NCBI RefSeq assembly: GCF_014696435.1
Contig: NZ_JACJQG010000012.1
Location: 95,432-159,431 of the forward strand
DNA length: 64,000 nucleotides
Source: Calothrix anomala FACHB-343
GTDB taxonomy: Bacteria > Cyanobacteriota > Cyanobacteriia > Cyanobacteriales > Nostocaceae
Direction of reading: 5' to 3'
Part shown: positions 16,884 through 26,984 of the stretch, piece by piece
Layout: every line of letters starts with the position of its first letter
Numbering within the stretch: position 1 is the stretch's first letter
The notes under the pieces: model-generated
Told to the model about the DNA's origin: nothing
What the model saw: only the letters and a program-made list of their open reading frames with translations
Databases searched by the model: none
Translations under genes and position numbers: made by a program

Positions 16884-17085
16884 CAGCTTTTACCAAGTTT
16901 GCCTATATGCTATTGTCTCCTATTCTGAATTGGGCGATGAAGTCGTGAGTTAGAGACGCGATGAACCCTTGTCTGTACAAGTTTGATTGGTAAGGGTTTT
17001 TGGGATATTGCTATGATTTTGCGATCGCCTAATTATGCTAAATTCTACTCATTTTCAAACAGAATGCCACAGATGGTAGGGCATA

Positions 17086-17287
17086 GGTGTCAACTCAAGT
17101 TAAAAATAGCCTATGTCTTGGCTTTGTCACCCGCCTGAGAATGAATTCTCAGGGCCAAAGCTCAAGTCTACTAAAGTAGACTCAAGATTTGGAAGATATT
17201 TAGTCATCTTGAGATGACTTTGGCTATTAGCAAGGAACTTCAGTTCCTTGCGGTAGCTGGGTTTTGCGTTAAGTTGACACTAATGGG
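17086..17287. repeat. Multi-hairpin repeat element, member C
   Basis: The outer ends GTGTCAACTCAAGTT (from 17086) and GCGTTAAGTTGACACTAATG (from 17266) are inverted repeats and match the ends of the element at 29991-30232. Inside are four 8-9-bp hairpins: CTGAGAAT/ATTCTCAG (17135-17152), AGTCTACT/AGTAGACT (17165-17182), AGTCATCT/AGATGACT (17202-17219) and GCAAGGAAC/GTTCCTTGC (17230-17251). The bases between hairpins (TTTAG before the third, CTTTG after it, TTAGC before the fourth, GCGGT after it) follow the framework of elements A and B while the stems are unrelated. It fills most of the 446-bp gap between two kinase genes. Confidence 0.8.
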
Positions 17288-17329
17288 CACTGCCATGCCC
17301 TCTAGAATATATTGATATGCATGGTGATT

Positions 17330-20011
17330 TTAAGGGCGAACTGTGGAATTTGGGGTAGCGAGGGGTAATGTAAACCAAAATGTTAAACCACGCTGGCGAT
17401 GACTAATAATTCCAATTTCCCCACCATGCGCTTGGATCACTTGGCGACTCAAATACATTTTTAAAGCAATACTGCTAGAACAACAAGCTTGTGGTTCGGG
17501 AATGTACAAATCAAACAAGCGATCGCACTCTAGTTTACTTAGAGTAATGCCATTATCTTGAATCTCGGTGCGAATGATGTCGCCTTCAACTTTGGTTTTT
17601 AGGGTAAAAGTCAGTCCTGGTGGGTTGTTTTGCAAACTATATGTGAATATATTGGCGAGAACTTTTTGCAACCGCGTCGGATCGGCCATGACTAAGGGTA
17701 AATCGTCAGGGACTAAATTATTTAATATGGCTTGATTGTGGTTAAGTAATGGCTGCAAATCTTTGATAATTGAGTCTAGCAGCGTGTTATAATGTACTAG
17801 CTCTCGACGCAGATTAATTCCTTGAGCTTCACAACTATGAATTTCTAGCAAAGAGTCGAGCATTGCTAGTTGGCGATCGTTACCTTGAATCATGCGTTCA
17901 ATCACCGAACGCGATACAGGAATAAAGGATTGAGAATTGGGAAGGCGATTTTGGGTTGCTTCTTTAGCTAGTTCCCACTCACTATTGCCTAAACTTTGAG
18001 TTTTGAGTAAATTCTTCAATACCATTAAGTTACCCATAACCGCAGTCCGCAAATCGTGGGCTACAGTATGTAAAACTACATTTTTCACCCGTTGCATTTC
18101 TTCTAGTTCCTGCATTTTCTGCTGGAGTTGGGCGGTGCGTTCTTCTACTTGACGTTCTAAATTAGAATTAAGTGCAGCTAATTCTTGATATAATTGAGCT
18201 TGTTGAATAGCGATCGCTAATTGCTCTGACATTTGCTGCAATAAATCAATTTCGATAGTTTGCCATTGCCGAGGCCCAGAACATTGATTAGCTACTAACG
18301 CCCCAAATAATTGCTGATTGAGCATAATCGGTACAGCTAAGGTAGCTCTTGTCTGAAATTGTTGATAGTGCGTTCTAATTTTGGGAGAAACAACAGTTTT
18401 ATTCACATCTTCCACTAACCGCACGCTATTAGTGATCAGGAGATTTTTTAATTCCTGGAGATAACTTTCATCGTCAGTAGTCCAACCTAAGACTGCGGGA
18501 TATTGGGGATTGACTGATTCGGCGACAGTTTTCGCTTTCCCTTGACAATCGCTAATCCCAATAAATACGCGATCTGCTTGCAAAAATTGCCGAACTTCGG
18601 TGACTGTAGTTTGGAGAATTTGCTCTAGATTCAGGGAAGAACGAATTCGCGCTAATGTTTCTGTTAATAAGCGATCGCGCTGTACAGTCAGGTGTAATTG
18701 TGCTTCTACTTGCTTGCGTTCGGTAATATCGTGAATTACAGCCAGTATGCAGGGAATATTTTCTAATTCGATGATTTCGGCTGATACTAGGGTTGTAATG
18801 ATTTTCCCCGATTTGACGCGGAAGTTGAGTTCTAAGTTACGCGCAAAGCCTTCCATTTGCAATTGTTGCAACAACGCCATGCGATCGCGCTTATCTAGCC
18901 AAATATTTAATTCAAAAGCTGTACGTCCAATCACTTCCTCTTGCTGATACTCAGAAAGCTTGACAAAACTCTCGTTCACTTCTAAGAAAAGTCCTTCTTC
19001 CACAGTGCTGAGGAGAATTGGATCGGGACTGCAACGAAAAGCTTTAGCATATTTTTGGGCGAGACTTTGTAAGTTAGTTTCCCCTTGTTTGCGTTCTGTA
19101 ATATCCCGCACAATGGCTAAAACTTCGTCGCTACCACTAACTACCAAGCGTGCTTCATAATCGCGAACGCCTACAGGTGTTGCTAATTGATATTCACAAA
19201 TTTGTAAATTTTGCGAATCCAAAGTTTTAGCGATCGCTTCTTGACTAATTGCGGCGACATCAGAAGGTAATAAATCTCCTACTTTTTTGCCTAAAATCTC
19301 TTCTTTAGGTAGCAGCAAACTGTCTACATCTTCTTTTAAATCTAAATATTCGCCTTCCCGGCTGAGGCGAAACATCAAATCGGGAATTGCATCTACAATT
19401 GCTTTATAGCGCCTCTCACTGTGACGCAATTGTTCTTCTACCTGCTTGCGGTCTGTAATATCCATTACCAAACCCTCCCATAGCCAATCACCGTTAGCTT
19501 GTCTTTCCAATTGGGAAGCACCTTGAATCCACTTGATTTTGCCACTTGGTGTAATGATGCGACCTTCCCAACGCCAAGGTGATAATGTAGCTTTCGCAAC
19601 TTCTATAGATTTCGCTAACGATTGCACATCTTCTGGATGAACTAGTCGATCTAAAACCTGCAAATTTGCTTGGATAACTTCTGGTTCTAACTCATATAAT
19701 TCGCGACAACCAGAACTTACATACATCACCAATTCCGAACCATCCTGCCGTTGCAGGATTTGAAAAATCATTCCCGGTAAATTAGCAGCAATTTTTTCCA
19801 ACAAAGTGTGATTCCCCTGTGGAAAATCTGGTTTATGCAGTAATTTTACAATTTCATCCACTTTTTGTGCCTTGATAAAACCAGCAAATAATCTGATTGT
19901 GACAATTTCTGCCAGCCTGACAACTTTGACGCTGCATAAATCATCATTGTCAGCAGCAAAAATGCCTCTTACTTCAGAGTAATTCTGGATGCGGCGATCG
20001 CATTCACCCAA
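17330..20011 (-). CDS. PAS-PAS-PAS-GAF sensor kinase, ATPase domain degenerate
   Basis: A soluble multidomain sensor. It has three PAS/PAC units (about 60-185, 195-310, 320-440), each ending in a DITERKQ-type linker, then a GAF domain (about 450-600), a coiled coil, and HisKA with TVAHDLRTAVMG. The ATPase domain looks decayed: the N-box is NIFTYSLQNNPPG where the paralogue at 15114 has NLIANAIKHNPPG, the G1 box is DNGITLS, and the G2 box is SSSIALKMYL instead of SLGLGLYL. ATP binding is therefore doubtful and it may act as a scaffold or phosphatase. The frame opens at a TTG (20011) and the true start is uncertain; the first 55 residues match no domain I recognise. Confidence 0.85.
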   Translation of the reverse strand: MGECDRRIQNYSEVRGIFAADNDDLCSVKVVRLAEIVTIRLFAGFIKAQKVDEIVKLLHKPDFPQGNHTLLEKIAANLPGMIFQILQRQDGSELVMYVSSGCRELYELEPEVIQANLQVLDRLVHPEDVQSLAKSIEVAKATLSPWRWEGRIITPSGKIKWIQGASQLERQANGDWLWEGLVMDITDRKQVEEQLRHSERRYKAIVDAIPDLMFRLSREGEYLDLKEDVDSLLLPKEEILGKKVGDLLPSDVAAISQEAIAKTLDSQNLQICEYQLATPVGVRDYEARLVVSGSDEVLAIVRDITERKQGETNLQSLAQKYAKAFRCSPDPILLSTVEEGLFLEVNESFVKLSEYQQEEVIGRTAFELNIWLDKRDRMALLQQLQMEGFARNLELNFRVKSGKIITTLVSAEIIELENIPCILAVIHDITERKQVEAQLHLTVQRDRLLTETLARIRSSLNLEQILQTTVTEVRQFLQADRVFIGISDCQGKAKTVAESVNPQYPAVLGWTTDDESYLQELKNLLITNSVRLVEDVNKTVVSPKIRTHYQQFQTRATLAVPIMLNQQLFGALVANQCSGPRQWQTIEIDLLQQMSEQLAIAIQQAQLYQELAALNSNLERQVEERTAQLQQKMQELEEMQRVKNVVLHTVAHDLRTAVMGNLMVLKNLLKTQSLGNSEWELAKEATQNRLPNSQSFIPVSRSVIERMIQGNDRQLAMLDSLLEIHSCEAQGINLRRELVHYNTLLDSIIKDLQPLLNHNQAILNNLVPDDLPLVMADPTRLQKVLANIFTYSLQNNPPGLTFTLKTKVEGDIIRTEIQDNGITLSKLECDRLFDLYIPEPQACCSSSIALKMYLSRQVIQAHGGEIGIISHRQRGLTFWFTLPLATPNSTVRP

Positions 20012-20030
20012 TCGGGTTATTTATTATTGG

Positions 20031-20100
20031 TCAATAGTCAATAGTCAATAGTCAATAGTCAACCGTCAACAGTCAACGGTCAAGGGTCAACGGTCAACAG
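20031..20100. repeat. STRR heptamer tract
   Basis: About ten copies of GTCAATA, GTCAACA and GTCAACG follow one another between two kinase genes, running into the last codons of the downstream-most kinase (its stop lies at 20094). The mix of heptamer variants in blocks suggests slippage followed by drift. Confidence 0.85.
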
Positions 20101-21218
20101 CTAATGGGTAAACTAATATTTACAGTTGTTTCTTGTTTGTAAACGCTGCTAATTGAGAATTGCCCACCATAACGTTCAACGATTTTTTTAACTAAATTTA
20201 AGCCCATACCTAAGCCTTGCTGTTCATAGGTTTTGCGCTCAAATTGCATGAAAGCAGCAATTTTAGAAATCTGTTCTGCTGTCATTCCCCGTCCCCAATC
20301 GTGAACGTAGACATTGAGCATTCCTGAATCTACTTGACTAGTAATCTTGATGGCTGTCCCCGGTTGGGAGAATTTCAAGGCATTATCCACTAATTCATAG
20401 AGGATAATTGCGAGATATTCAGCTGATATTGACACTTCAGCCTCGGCGATCGCAAACATTAGATCGTGATTGCGATTTAAACTGCGAGCCAGAGCTTGCA
20501 AAGGTGGAGCGATCGCGGCTAGAGAAAATTTAGTTGACTGCGGTTTGCTAATCGGCTTTTTCGGCGTTGATAGTTCAAATTCTAAATAAATCAACAATTT
20601 TTGCGTTAATTTTTCTAGCCTTCGTGCGGATTCATCAGCCCAGCCTAGTAATTCTCGAATTTCCTCAGTATGCATATTTTCCAGATCGGCTATGAGGAGG
20701 TTGAGGGTACCGACGATACCATGTAGCGGTGTATTCAGTTCATGGGGTACAGTCACAGCTAAATTACCGCGCAGTTCATTCAGGGTATTTTCTAAAAATT
20801 TAATACTATTAGCTTGGATATTCGCTAAATTTTGAATTTTATCGTACTGTTGCTTAATTCTCAGCATAGACTGAACACGTGCCCGTAATTCTACTTGATT
20901 TACAGGCTTACTAATAAAGTCTTCAGCACCCGTATCTAAGCAACGAGCTAGGTCTTCTTTGCCTGTGAGCGCAGTTACCATAATGATGGGAACTGACTGC
21001 CATTGAGGAATGGCTTTAATTTTTCGGCAAACTTCGATACCATCCATTCCTGGCATCATGACATCGAGCAAAATTACATCTGGCTGAAATAAGTTGAGTG
21101 AGGCGATCGCTTGTTGACCGCTGGCAGCGTAATGTAACAAATAATCTTGTTCGCTTAATAGCGTTTCAATCACATCAAAGTTATCGGGGTCATCATCAAT
21201 GACTAAAATAGAAGGCAT
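20094..21218 (-). CDS. Response regulator-histidine kinase hybrid (REC-HK)
   Basis: A 374-residue protein with an N-terminal receiver (about 5-120; acidic DDDPDN, phospho-acceptor in ILLDVMMPGMDG, Lys in DFISKPV) followed by a kinase core. The HisKA block is TVPHELNTPLHG, the N-box ELVDNALKFSQPG, G1 DWGRGM and G2 GLGMGLNLVKKI, all intact. This REC-first architecture is common in cyanobacteria, where an upstream kinase phosphorylates the receiver and controls the output kinase. It lies between two other kinases on the same strand, with 128 bp to the CBS kinase. The frame opens at TTG 21233, but ATG 21218 (MPSILVIDDD) gives a normal receiver start. It ends inside an STRR tract. Confidence 0.9.
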   Translation of the reverse strand: MPSILVIDDDPDNFDVIETLLSEQDYLLHYAASGQQAIASLNLFQPDVILLDVMMPGMDGIEVCRKIKAIPQWQSVPIIMVTALTGKEDLARCLDTGAEDFISKPVNQVELRARVQSMLRIKQQYDKIQNLANIQANSIKFLENTLNELRGNLAVTVPHELNTPLHGIVGTLNLLIADLENMHTEEIRELLGWADESARRLEKLTQKLLIYLEFELSTPKKPISKPQSTKFSLAAIAPPLQALARSLNRNHDLMFAIAEAEVSISAEYLAIILYELVDNALKFSQPGTAIKITSQVDSGMLNVYVHDWGRGMTAEQISKIAAFMQFERKTYEQQGLGMGLNLVKKIVERYGGQFSISSVYKQETTVNISLPISC

Positions 21219-21225
21219 ATTAATA

Positions 21226-21344
21226 AAATTCAAAATTCAAAATTCAAAATTCAAAATTCAAAATTTCCCAACGATTGTTGACTATTCTAGAGACGCGATG
21301 AATCGCGTCTCTACAAGATAGACGCGATGAATTGCGTCTCTACA
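21226..21344. repeat. Tandem and palindromic repeats between kinases
   Basis: Tandem AAAATTC units (21226-21264) are followed by two copies of the palindromic repeat AGACGCGAT-N2-ATCGCGTCT with a CTACAA tail (21291-21344). The same palindrome occurs at 28685-28750, 32571-32594, 39056-39086, 59539-59570 and 60637-60660. Confidence 0.8.
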
Positions 21345-21346
21345 AT

Positions 21347-24300
21347 TTATTGATGATGGGTTAACAACTGCTGAATGGTGGTAGATAATTGCTTGAGCTT
21401 GACGGGTTTACTGAGGTAATCGTTGGCTCCTGCTTCGAGACAGCGATCGCGATCGCCTGCCATTGTTAAGGCGGTGAGTGCGACAATCGGAGTCTCACGC
21501 AATTGCGGATCTTGGCGGATCTTGCTGATAGCTTCTAAACCGTCCATTCCTGGCATTTGAATATCCATTAAAATCAAGTCGGGCTGATGCATTTTAGCTT
21601 GATCGATGGCTTCTTGACCGTTATATGCCAAGATAATGCAATAGCCTTTGGCAGTGAGGTAGCTAGAAACTGTACTGATATTAGCTTCGTTATCTTCTAC
21701 CAGCAAAATTGTGGGCGCAAGGCTAACGGCTGGGTCAACTGTTACGCAATTCAGTTCTAAAGTAGTGGCTGGTTGAATATCTAGTGTGAGGAGAGAAGCG
21801 GGATCGTAGGGAAGTTCGATAGTAAAGCAACTACCTGCACCTAGTTCGCTAGTTAGCCCCACTCTACCACCATGAAGTTCAACAATTCGCTTGACTAAAG
21901 CTAGTCCCAAACCTGTACCACTATATTGACGGTTTAAGGCGGTATCAATTTGGATAAAAGGCTTAAATAGTTTTTTGCTATCTTCTGCGGAGATGCCAAT
22001 ACCTGTATCGCTCACAGCAATTTGCAGGAAGTTTTGCTTTGAGACATCGCTAGTAGTAATTTCTGAGGCAAGTTTGCTAACTTCTAGGGTAATGAGTCCC
22101 CCTTCTGGGGTGAATTTAACTGCATTATTCAGCAAGTTAATTAATACCTGACGAATACGTCGTTCATCTACAAGTAAGTCTGGTAGTTTGGGCTGAAGTT
22201 TGATTTCTATCTGAATGCGTTTTTGCAATGCCTGCTGTTTAATAAATGCCAAACTAGATTGGCAGAGATTAGCTACAGAAATTGAGGTGCAATTTAGTTC
22301 AATTTGTCCGGCTTCGATTTTGGCGACATCGAGGATATCGTTGATTAACTCTAGCAAATGAGAGCCACTGCGCTCGATGGTTTGCAAGGCTTTGCGTTGT
22401 TGATCGTTAATCGTGCCAAAAACCTCGTCTTGTAGCCCTTCTGTCATACCGAGAATGGCATTTAGGGGAGTACGAAGTTCGTGACTCATATTCGCCAGAA
22501 ATTCGTCTTTGAGGCGGGTAGCACGGGCGAGTTCTTGATTAGACAAGGCTAGCTGTTGATTAGCTTCGGTGAGCTTGGCTTCGGCTTGTTGGCGTTCAGC
22601 GAGTTCTTGCTGTAATTGCTCAAATAAACTCGCTTGCTGAATGGCGATCGCTAATTGGTTGGCAATTTGTTGCAGCAGTTGAGCTTCTGAGTCTCGCCAA
22701 ACGCGCTTTTCTTGGCAAGCATGAACCACTAAAATTCCCCAAAGCTTGTTTTGAGTCCAAGGCGCAACCCAGCGATGATTTTGGTTGTGGACTTCTTGCA
22801 GAATGGGTGCGACAATTTTTGACTGAATTTGACCTTGACGAGAATATTCTACTAGGCAATCCGTCCAGATATCATCCATAACATCAGGGACGATGCGGGG
22901 TTTACCTTTCCAGTAGCAATCTAGGATTTCTTGTGACCAAACTTCGTTTTGCCAACCCAGGTTTTTCAAGCGGGGAAACTCAGCAGATACGGCTTCTTCG
23001 GCAATGTGACTGCTACCATCGGCAAACAGTCGAAACACAATGACGCGATCGCACTGCATTACGTCTTTTACCTGCTGAGTCACTGTTGCTAATATCTCAT
23101 GAATATCCAGGGACTGGCGTATTTGTTCGATAATCGCCCCTAGAGTTTGCTGTCGCCGCAGTTGTATGGCAATTTTCGCTTCGGCTTGCTCCCGCACTAA
23201 CAGTTCTGATTGAATTTGCTCGTAGAGACTGGCTTGTTGAATCGCGATCGCTAACTGACTAGCAATTTGTTGCAATAATTCAATTTCCCATGTTGTCCAG
23301 GTATAAGGCTGAAGATTTTGGTACATCGCCAACAGCCCCCAGAGCGCTCCATTCACAAATATAGATGTAATTACATAAGCTTTGGCTTGAAACTGTTCTA
23401 AAAGTTCTACATGACATGGCTTTAAGCCTGCTTGATAAATATCAGGGACAATAAGTGTTTCCCCTGTTTGAAAGCGTCCGCCTTGAGTTTCTTGGAGATA
23501 GGTATCTTCCCATACTTGTTGCACATCAGCGCCTACAAGTTTTACCCAATCGCCAGTTACAGCTTCTGCAATAAATTCACCGCTCCAATCTGCTCCAAAG
23601 CGGTAAAGTGCTACCCGATCTACTGCTAATATCTGCCTAACTTCCTGTACGGCAGCATTAATAATGACTTCAATTTCTAAAGATTGGCGAATTGTTTGGG
23701 TAATATTCCAGAGTAACTGTTTGTGTCTTGCTTGTTGTTGTAGTTGCGCTTGTGCTTTTTCTCGTTCTTGCTGTGCGGCTTTCTGCTTGCTAATATCAAC
23801 TACTACACAAATGGTTTGATTATCTGAACCTGAGAGGATTGCAGCACCCAACAAGACAGGAATCCGACTGCCATCTTTACGGTAATATTCTTTTTCCCAA
23901 GGATCGATTTCGCCATATTGCATGAGATGTTGCATTGCGGCAAAATCTGCAGGTAAATGTTCGGGTGGAGTCATTGCTTGCCAATTCATCGCCCCTGCAT
24001 TGAGTTCTTCCCTGGTGTAGCCTACCATTTCTAAAAAATGATCGTTGGTATCGATTACGTTGCCTTGAAAATCAGCAAAGATCATCCCGACTACATGGGA
24101 ATCAAAAATTCGCCGGAAACGAATTTCACTACTTTGTAAAGCCAGTTCGGCGCGTTTGCGTTGCGTAGCTTGCCGATAGGCATCGCTTAAATCGAAGTGA
24201 ACGCCAATCATTTTCTGGGGATTTCCCCGCTCATCTCGTACTAATACCCCACAGGCTTTAATATAGTAAATGCTCGAATTATCATGTACTACTCGAAACT

Positions 24301-26629
24301 CAGTATTGTACTCTGCCAGTCCTAAAACTGCCTGCTGTAGCAAGGTTTCTGTAGACTTACGGTCATCTGGATGTAGTCTATTCGACCAAACTTCATAAGT
24401 TAGATTAATATCAGGTTGTGGCGTCACTCCATAGAGTTCGTACATCCGCTCATCCCACAGGATGGTGTTCTCGACAATATCCCATTCCCAACAGCCAAAC
24501 GCCCCAGATTTCAAGGCCAAGCTGAGGCGTTCTGATATTCTCCGCAGTTCGGCTTTACGGGCTTTTATTTCTTGGGTGCGTTGTTCTACCCTGATTTCTA
24601 AGTCTTGGTTTAAGCGATGTAGAGCATCGATAGCTGCTTGGCGTTGTAATTCTGCTGCTGCTCTGGCTGCAAATACTTGGAGAATGGCGATCGCTTGGTT
24701 GCGTTTAGTTTGGGATAAGGGCTGTCGATGGAGAATACAAAGGTTACCAATGATATTACCGAGATCGTCTTTTAACGCTATTCCTACATAGCTTTCTGCT
24801 TGCATTCTCACCAAGTCTAAATCATCAGGAAAAGATGTTTGCACTTGGTTGTCACAGTAAAATTCCCCATATTTCAGGCTAGATTCACAGGGAGTGCAAT
24901 TGGGATCGTAGATAATTTGTGGCTCTAAGGTACGATTTGCCCAGAATCCCAAGGTGTGGAGTTTGTTATCCACCAATTCGCTAACGATCGCATAGGAGAC
25001 ATCCAAGGCTTCGGCAATATGGCGGACTAAGGCGGGAAAAAAATCGTCTCCGGTGACTGCTGCTGTACCGTTGACTAGTTTTTGCAGTGTTAATTCAGCT
25101 TGCTGGCGATCGCGCAGTTCTTCCTGCAATTTGTGGTGGGTGGTGGCTTGGTGCAGAGCAATTTCTAGATGCACTGATAATGCTTCTAGCAGTTCGATTT
25201 CTGACTGTTGCCATTCACGGGGTTGGTGGCTTTCGCTGACATTAAGTAAGCCCCACAGTTGATCGTCACAGAGCAAAGGTACCAAAATTTTGGCACGAAT
25301 TTGCAGATTCTGCAGCATTTCTCGATGGCATTCAGCCATTTCCATCTGATATATATCGGAAACAACGCGAATCCGCCCCTGACGATAAAGCTCTTGGTAG
25401 TCCTGAAAGCAGGTGTCTTTGACTCGTTCGCCCAAAACAGACAAAGAAGAATTGGTAGATTCTGCAACGACTATCGCTTCGCCATCGGCTTCTAAGCGTG
25501 TAATCATGACGCGATCGCAGTTCAACAATTGCTGCACTTGGGCTACTGTGGTATCAAGAATTGTTTGCAAACTCAAAGATGAGCGAATTTGCATGGCAAT
25601 ATCAGATACCAGTTGCGCCTGTTCGACTTTCTTGTTGAGGGCGTTTGTCCGGGCTGCAACTTGCTGCTCTAATTCCATGTTACGCGCTTCTAGCAGTTGC
25701 ACTTTCTCTGTTTCTAGCTGCACGACTTTCTTCTCTAACACTTGTGCTAGTTTGTATAGTTCTAAAGGGTTGAGGGCTTGGAGCAAACTGCTTTGAGTCA
25801 CAATCCCTAATAATTCTCCCTGCACTCCTGTCACTACCAACCGTCGAATCAAGCGCTGCTCGACAATCTCCTGTATAGTCCACAAAGAATCATCAGGTTT
25901 GACGGTAAAGATGGGGCTACTCATTACCGTTTGTGCTGTATAGGTAGCCAAGTTCAATTCTAAAGACTGAAATTGCACAATATCCCCCTCGGTGACAATT
26001 CCCACAGGTATATTGAGGGTTTTGTCTGGATTACCGCCAGGTTCAACAATAATTACAGAACTAACTCGGTTAGCTGTCATCAATTGCGCGATCGCTAACA
26101 GAGAACTATCTGGTGCAGCACAAATTACTTCCCGCGTCATTACCTCACCAGCCAAGCGCAAGCGCAAGATCTTGGTAAAACTAGAAGAATGACGCAAGCT
26201 TTCATTCGTCAGCAACCCCACCACCTGTCCTTGTTCATCTAAAATCGGTAGGTGACGTATGTGATACTGCTGGAGCAAATTTACCGCAAAAAAGAAATCG
26301 CTAAATTCAGACTCTTCTAGGGTGATGACTGGATGTATCATCACATCCCCTATCCTTAAATTTTCGAGATGTCGCTGTTGTGCGCATAAACGCACTATAT
26401 CTCGTTCTGTGAGGATACCTACCAATCGCCCATTGTCAACAACTAACACGCAACTCGACCTAGCATTGAGATGGAGTTCATCGATTTTTGTCCTATCGCA
26501 TACCGCCCGAACGCTACTCATTTGAGCGATCGCGTCTATGACCAGAGTATCTAATTTAACTATTATGGGATCGCGGACGATTGCCGATTTCAGTTCTAAT
26601 GGAATCAGAGAATTTGTGCTGTTAAACAT
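21347..26629 (-). CDS. Hybrid histidine kinase: CBS x4, GAF x4, PAS x2, HK, REC
   Basis: A 1760-residue cytosolic sensor. In order: two CBS pairs (about 15-160 and 165-300; GILTERDIVRL, GIVTEGDIVQF), a coiled coil, GAF 1 (about 345-500), GAF 2 (about 525-665), PAS 1 and 2 (about 700-945, ending DISKQK), GAF 3 and 4 (about 975-1330, both of the DRV..R type), HisKA with [17 protein letters not shown]-box NLLNNAVKFTPEGG, G2 GTGLGLALVKRI, and a C-terminal receiver (about 1635-1750; LILMDIQMPGMDG). CBS pairs usually bind adenine nucleotides, so energy charge may be one input. Several GAF domains are of the phytochrome-related kind, but no bilin-binding Cys is obvious. There is no Hpt domain, so the phosphoryl acceptor lies elsewhere. 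Confidence 0.92.
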   Translation of the reverse strand: MFNSTNSLIPLELKSAIVRDPIIVKLDTLVIDAIAQMSSVRAVCDRTKIDELHLNARSSCVLVVDNGRLVGILTERDIVRLCAQQRHLENLRIGDVMIHPVITLEESEFSDFFFAVNLLQQYHIRHLPILDEQGQVVGLLTNESLRHSSSFTKILRLRLAGEVMTREVICAAPDSSLLAIAQLMTANRVSSVIIVEPGGNPDKTLNIPVGIVTEGDIVQFQSLELNLATYTAQTVMSSPIFTVKPDDSLWTIQEIVEQRLIRRLVVTGVQGELLGIVTQSSLLQALNPLELYKLAQVLEKKVVQLETEKVQLLEARNMELEQQVAARTNALNKKVEQAQLVSDIAMQIRSSLSLQTILDTTVAQVQQLLNCDRVMITRLEADGEAIVVAESTNSSLSVLGERVKDTCFQDYQELYRQGRIRVVSDIYQMEMAECHREMLQNLQIRAKILVPLLCDDQLWGLLNVSESHQPREWQQSEIELLEALSVHLEIALHQATTHHKLQEELRDRQQAELTLQKLVNGTAAVTGDDFFPALVRHIAEALDVSYAIVSELVDNKLHTLGFWANRTLEPQIIYDPNCTPCESSLKYGEFYCDNQVQTSFPDDLDLVRMQAESYVGIALKDDLGNIIGNLCILHRQPLSQTKRNQAIAILQVFAARAAAELQRQAAIDALHRLNQDLEIRVEQRTQEIKARKAELRRISERLSLALKSGAFGCWEWDIVENTILWDERMYELYGVTPQPDINLTYEVWSNRLHPDDRKSTETLLQQAVLGLAEYNTEFRVVHDNSSIYYIKACGVLVRDERGNPQKMIGVHFDLSDAYRQATQRKRAELALQSSEIRFRRIFDSHVVGMIFADFQGNVIDTNDHFLEMVGYTREELNAGAMNWQAMTPPEHLPADFAAMQHLMQYGEIDPWEKEYYRKDGSRIPVLLGAAILSGSDNQTICVVVDISKQKAAQQEREKAQAQLQQQARHKQLLWNITQTIRQSLEIEVIINAAVQEVRQILAVDRVALYRFGADWSGEFIAEAVTGDWVKLVGADVQQVWEDTYLQETQGGRFQTGETLIVPDIYQAGLKPCHVELLEQFQAKAYVITSIFVNGALWGLLAMYQNLQPYTWTTWEIELLQQIASQLAIAIQQASLYEQIQSELLVREQAEAKIAIQLRRQQTLGAIIEQIRQSLDIHEILATVTQQVKDVMQCDRVIVFRLFADGSSHIAEEAVSAEFPRLKNLGWQNEVWSQEILDCYWKGKPRIVPDVMDDIWTDCLVEYSRQGQIQSKIVAPILQEVHNQNHRWVAPWTQNKLWGILVVHACQEKRVWRDSEAQLLQQIANQLAIAIQQASLFEQLQQELAERQQAEAKLTEANQQLALSNQELARATRLKDEFLANMSHELRTPLNAILGMTEGLQDEVFGTINDQQRKALQTIERSGSHLLELINDILDVAKIEAGQIELNCTSISVANLCQSSLAFIKQQALQKRIQIEIKLQPKLPDLLVDERRIRQVLINLLNNAVKFTPEGGLITLEVSKLASEITTSDVSKQNFLQIAVSDTGIGISAEDSKKLFKPFIQIDTALNRQYSGTGLGLALVKRIVELHGGRVGLTSELGAGSCFTIELPYDPASLLTLDIQPATTLELNCVTVDPAVSLAPTILLVEDNEANISTVSSYLTAKGYCIILAYNGQEAIDQAKMHQPDLILMDIQMPGMDGLEAISKIRQDPQLRETPIVALTALTMAGDRDRCLEAGANDYLSKPVKLKQLSTTIQQLLTHHQ

Positions 26630-26984
26630 TCATGTTAAAAGGGTTTATGCTCTATGATTCCCGTGAAGAATATCCAAGTTTCATAAAACATAAAGTTATT
26701 AAATATTGAGTTTGCTGGCATTATGGGTCAGTCTACATACTTTTACAGAGATGATTTCATCATCTGTAATTGTCAATAATTCTTCAAAGGTATTAATTGT
26801 CAGATGATTGCTGATTTATTGGGCAAAATTAAGGCAAATTTAATAAATCAAAGATGATGGATCTATAAAAAGGGATTATTAATTTTCGATTTACATCTAA
26901 TCTGGGCGATCAATACCTCCTGTCAATTCATATTATAGACAATTTGTAATTTTAAGCACCAAACATTGCTCTATAAGTAAGCAA
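26630..26984. other. Divergent intergenic region, no gene seen
   Basis: A 355-bp AT-rich stretch between the CBS kinase (minus) and the glycosylase gene (plus). I see no repeat family, RNA gene or credible short frame. It presumably holds both promoters, but no -10/-35 pair stands out enough to call. Confidence 0.6.
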
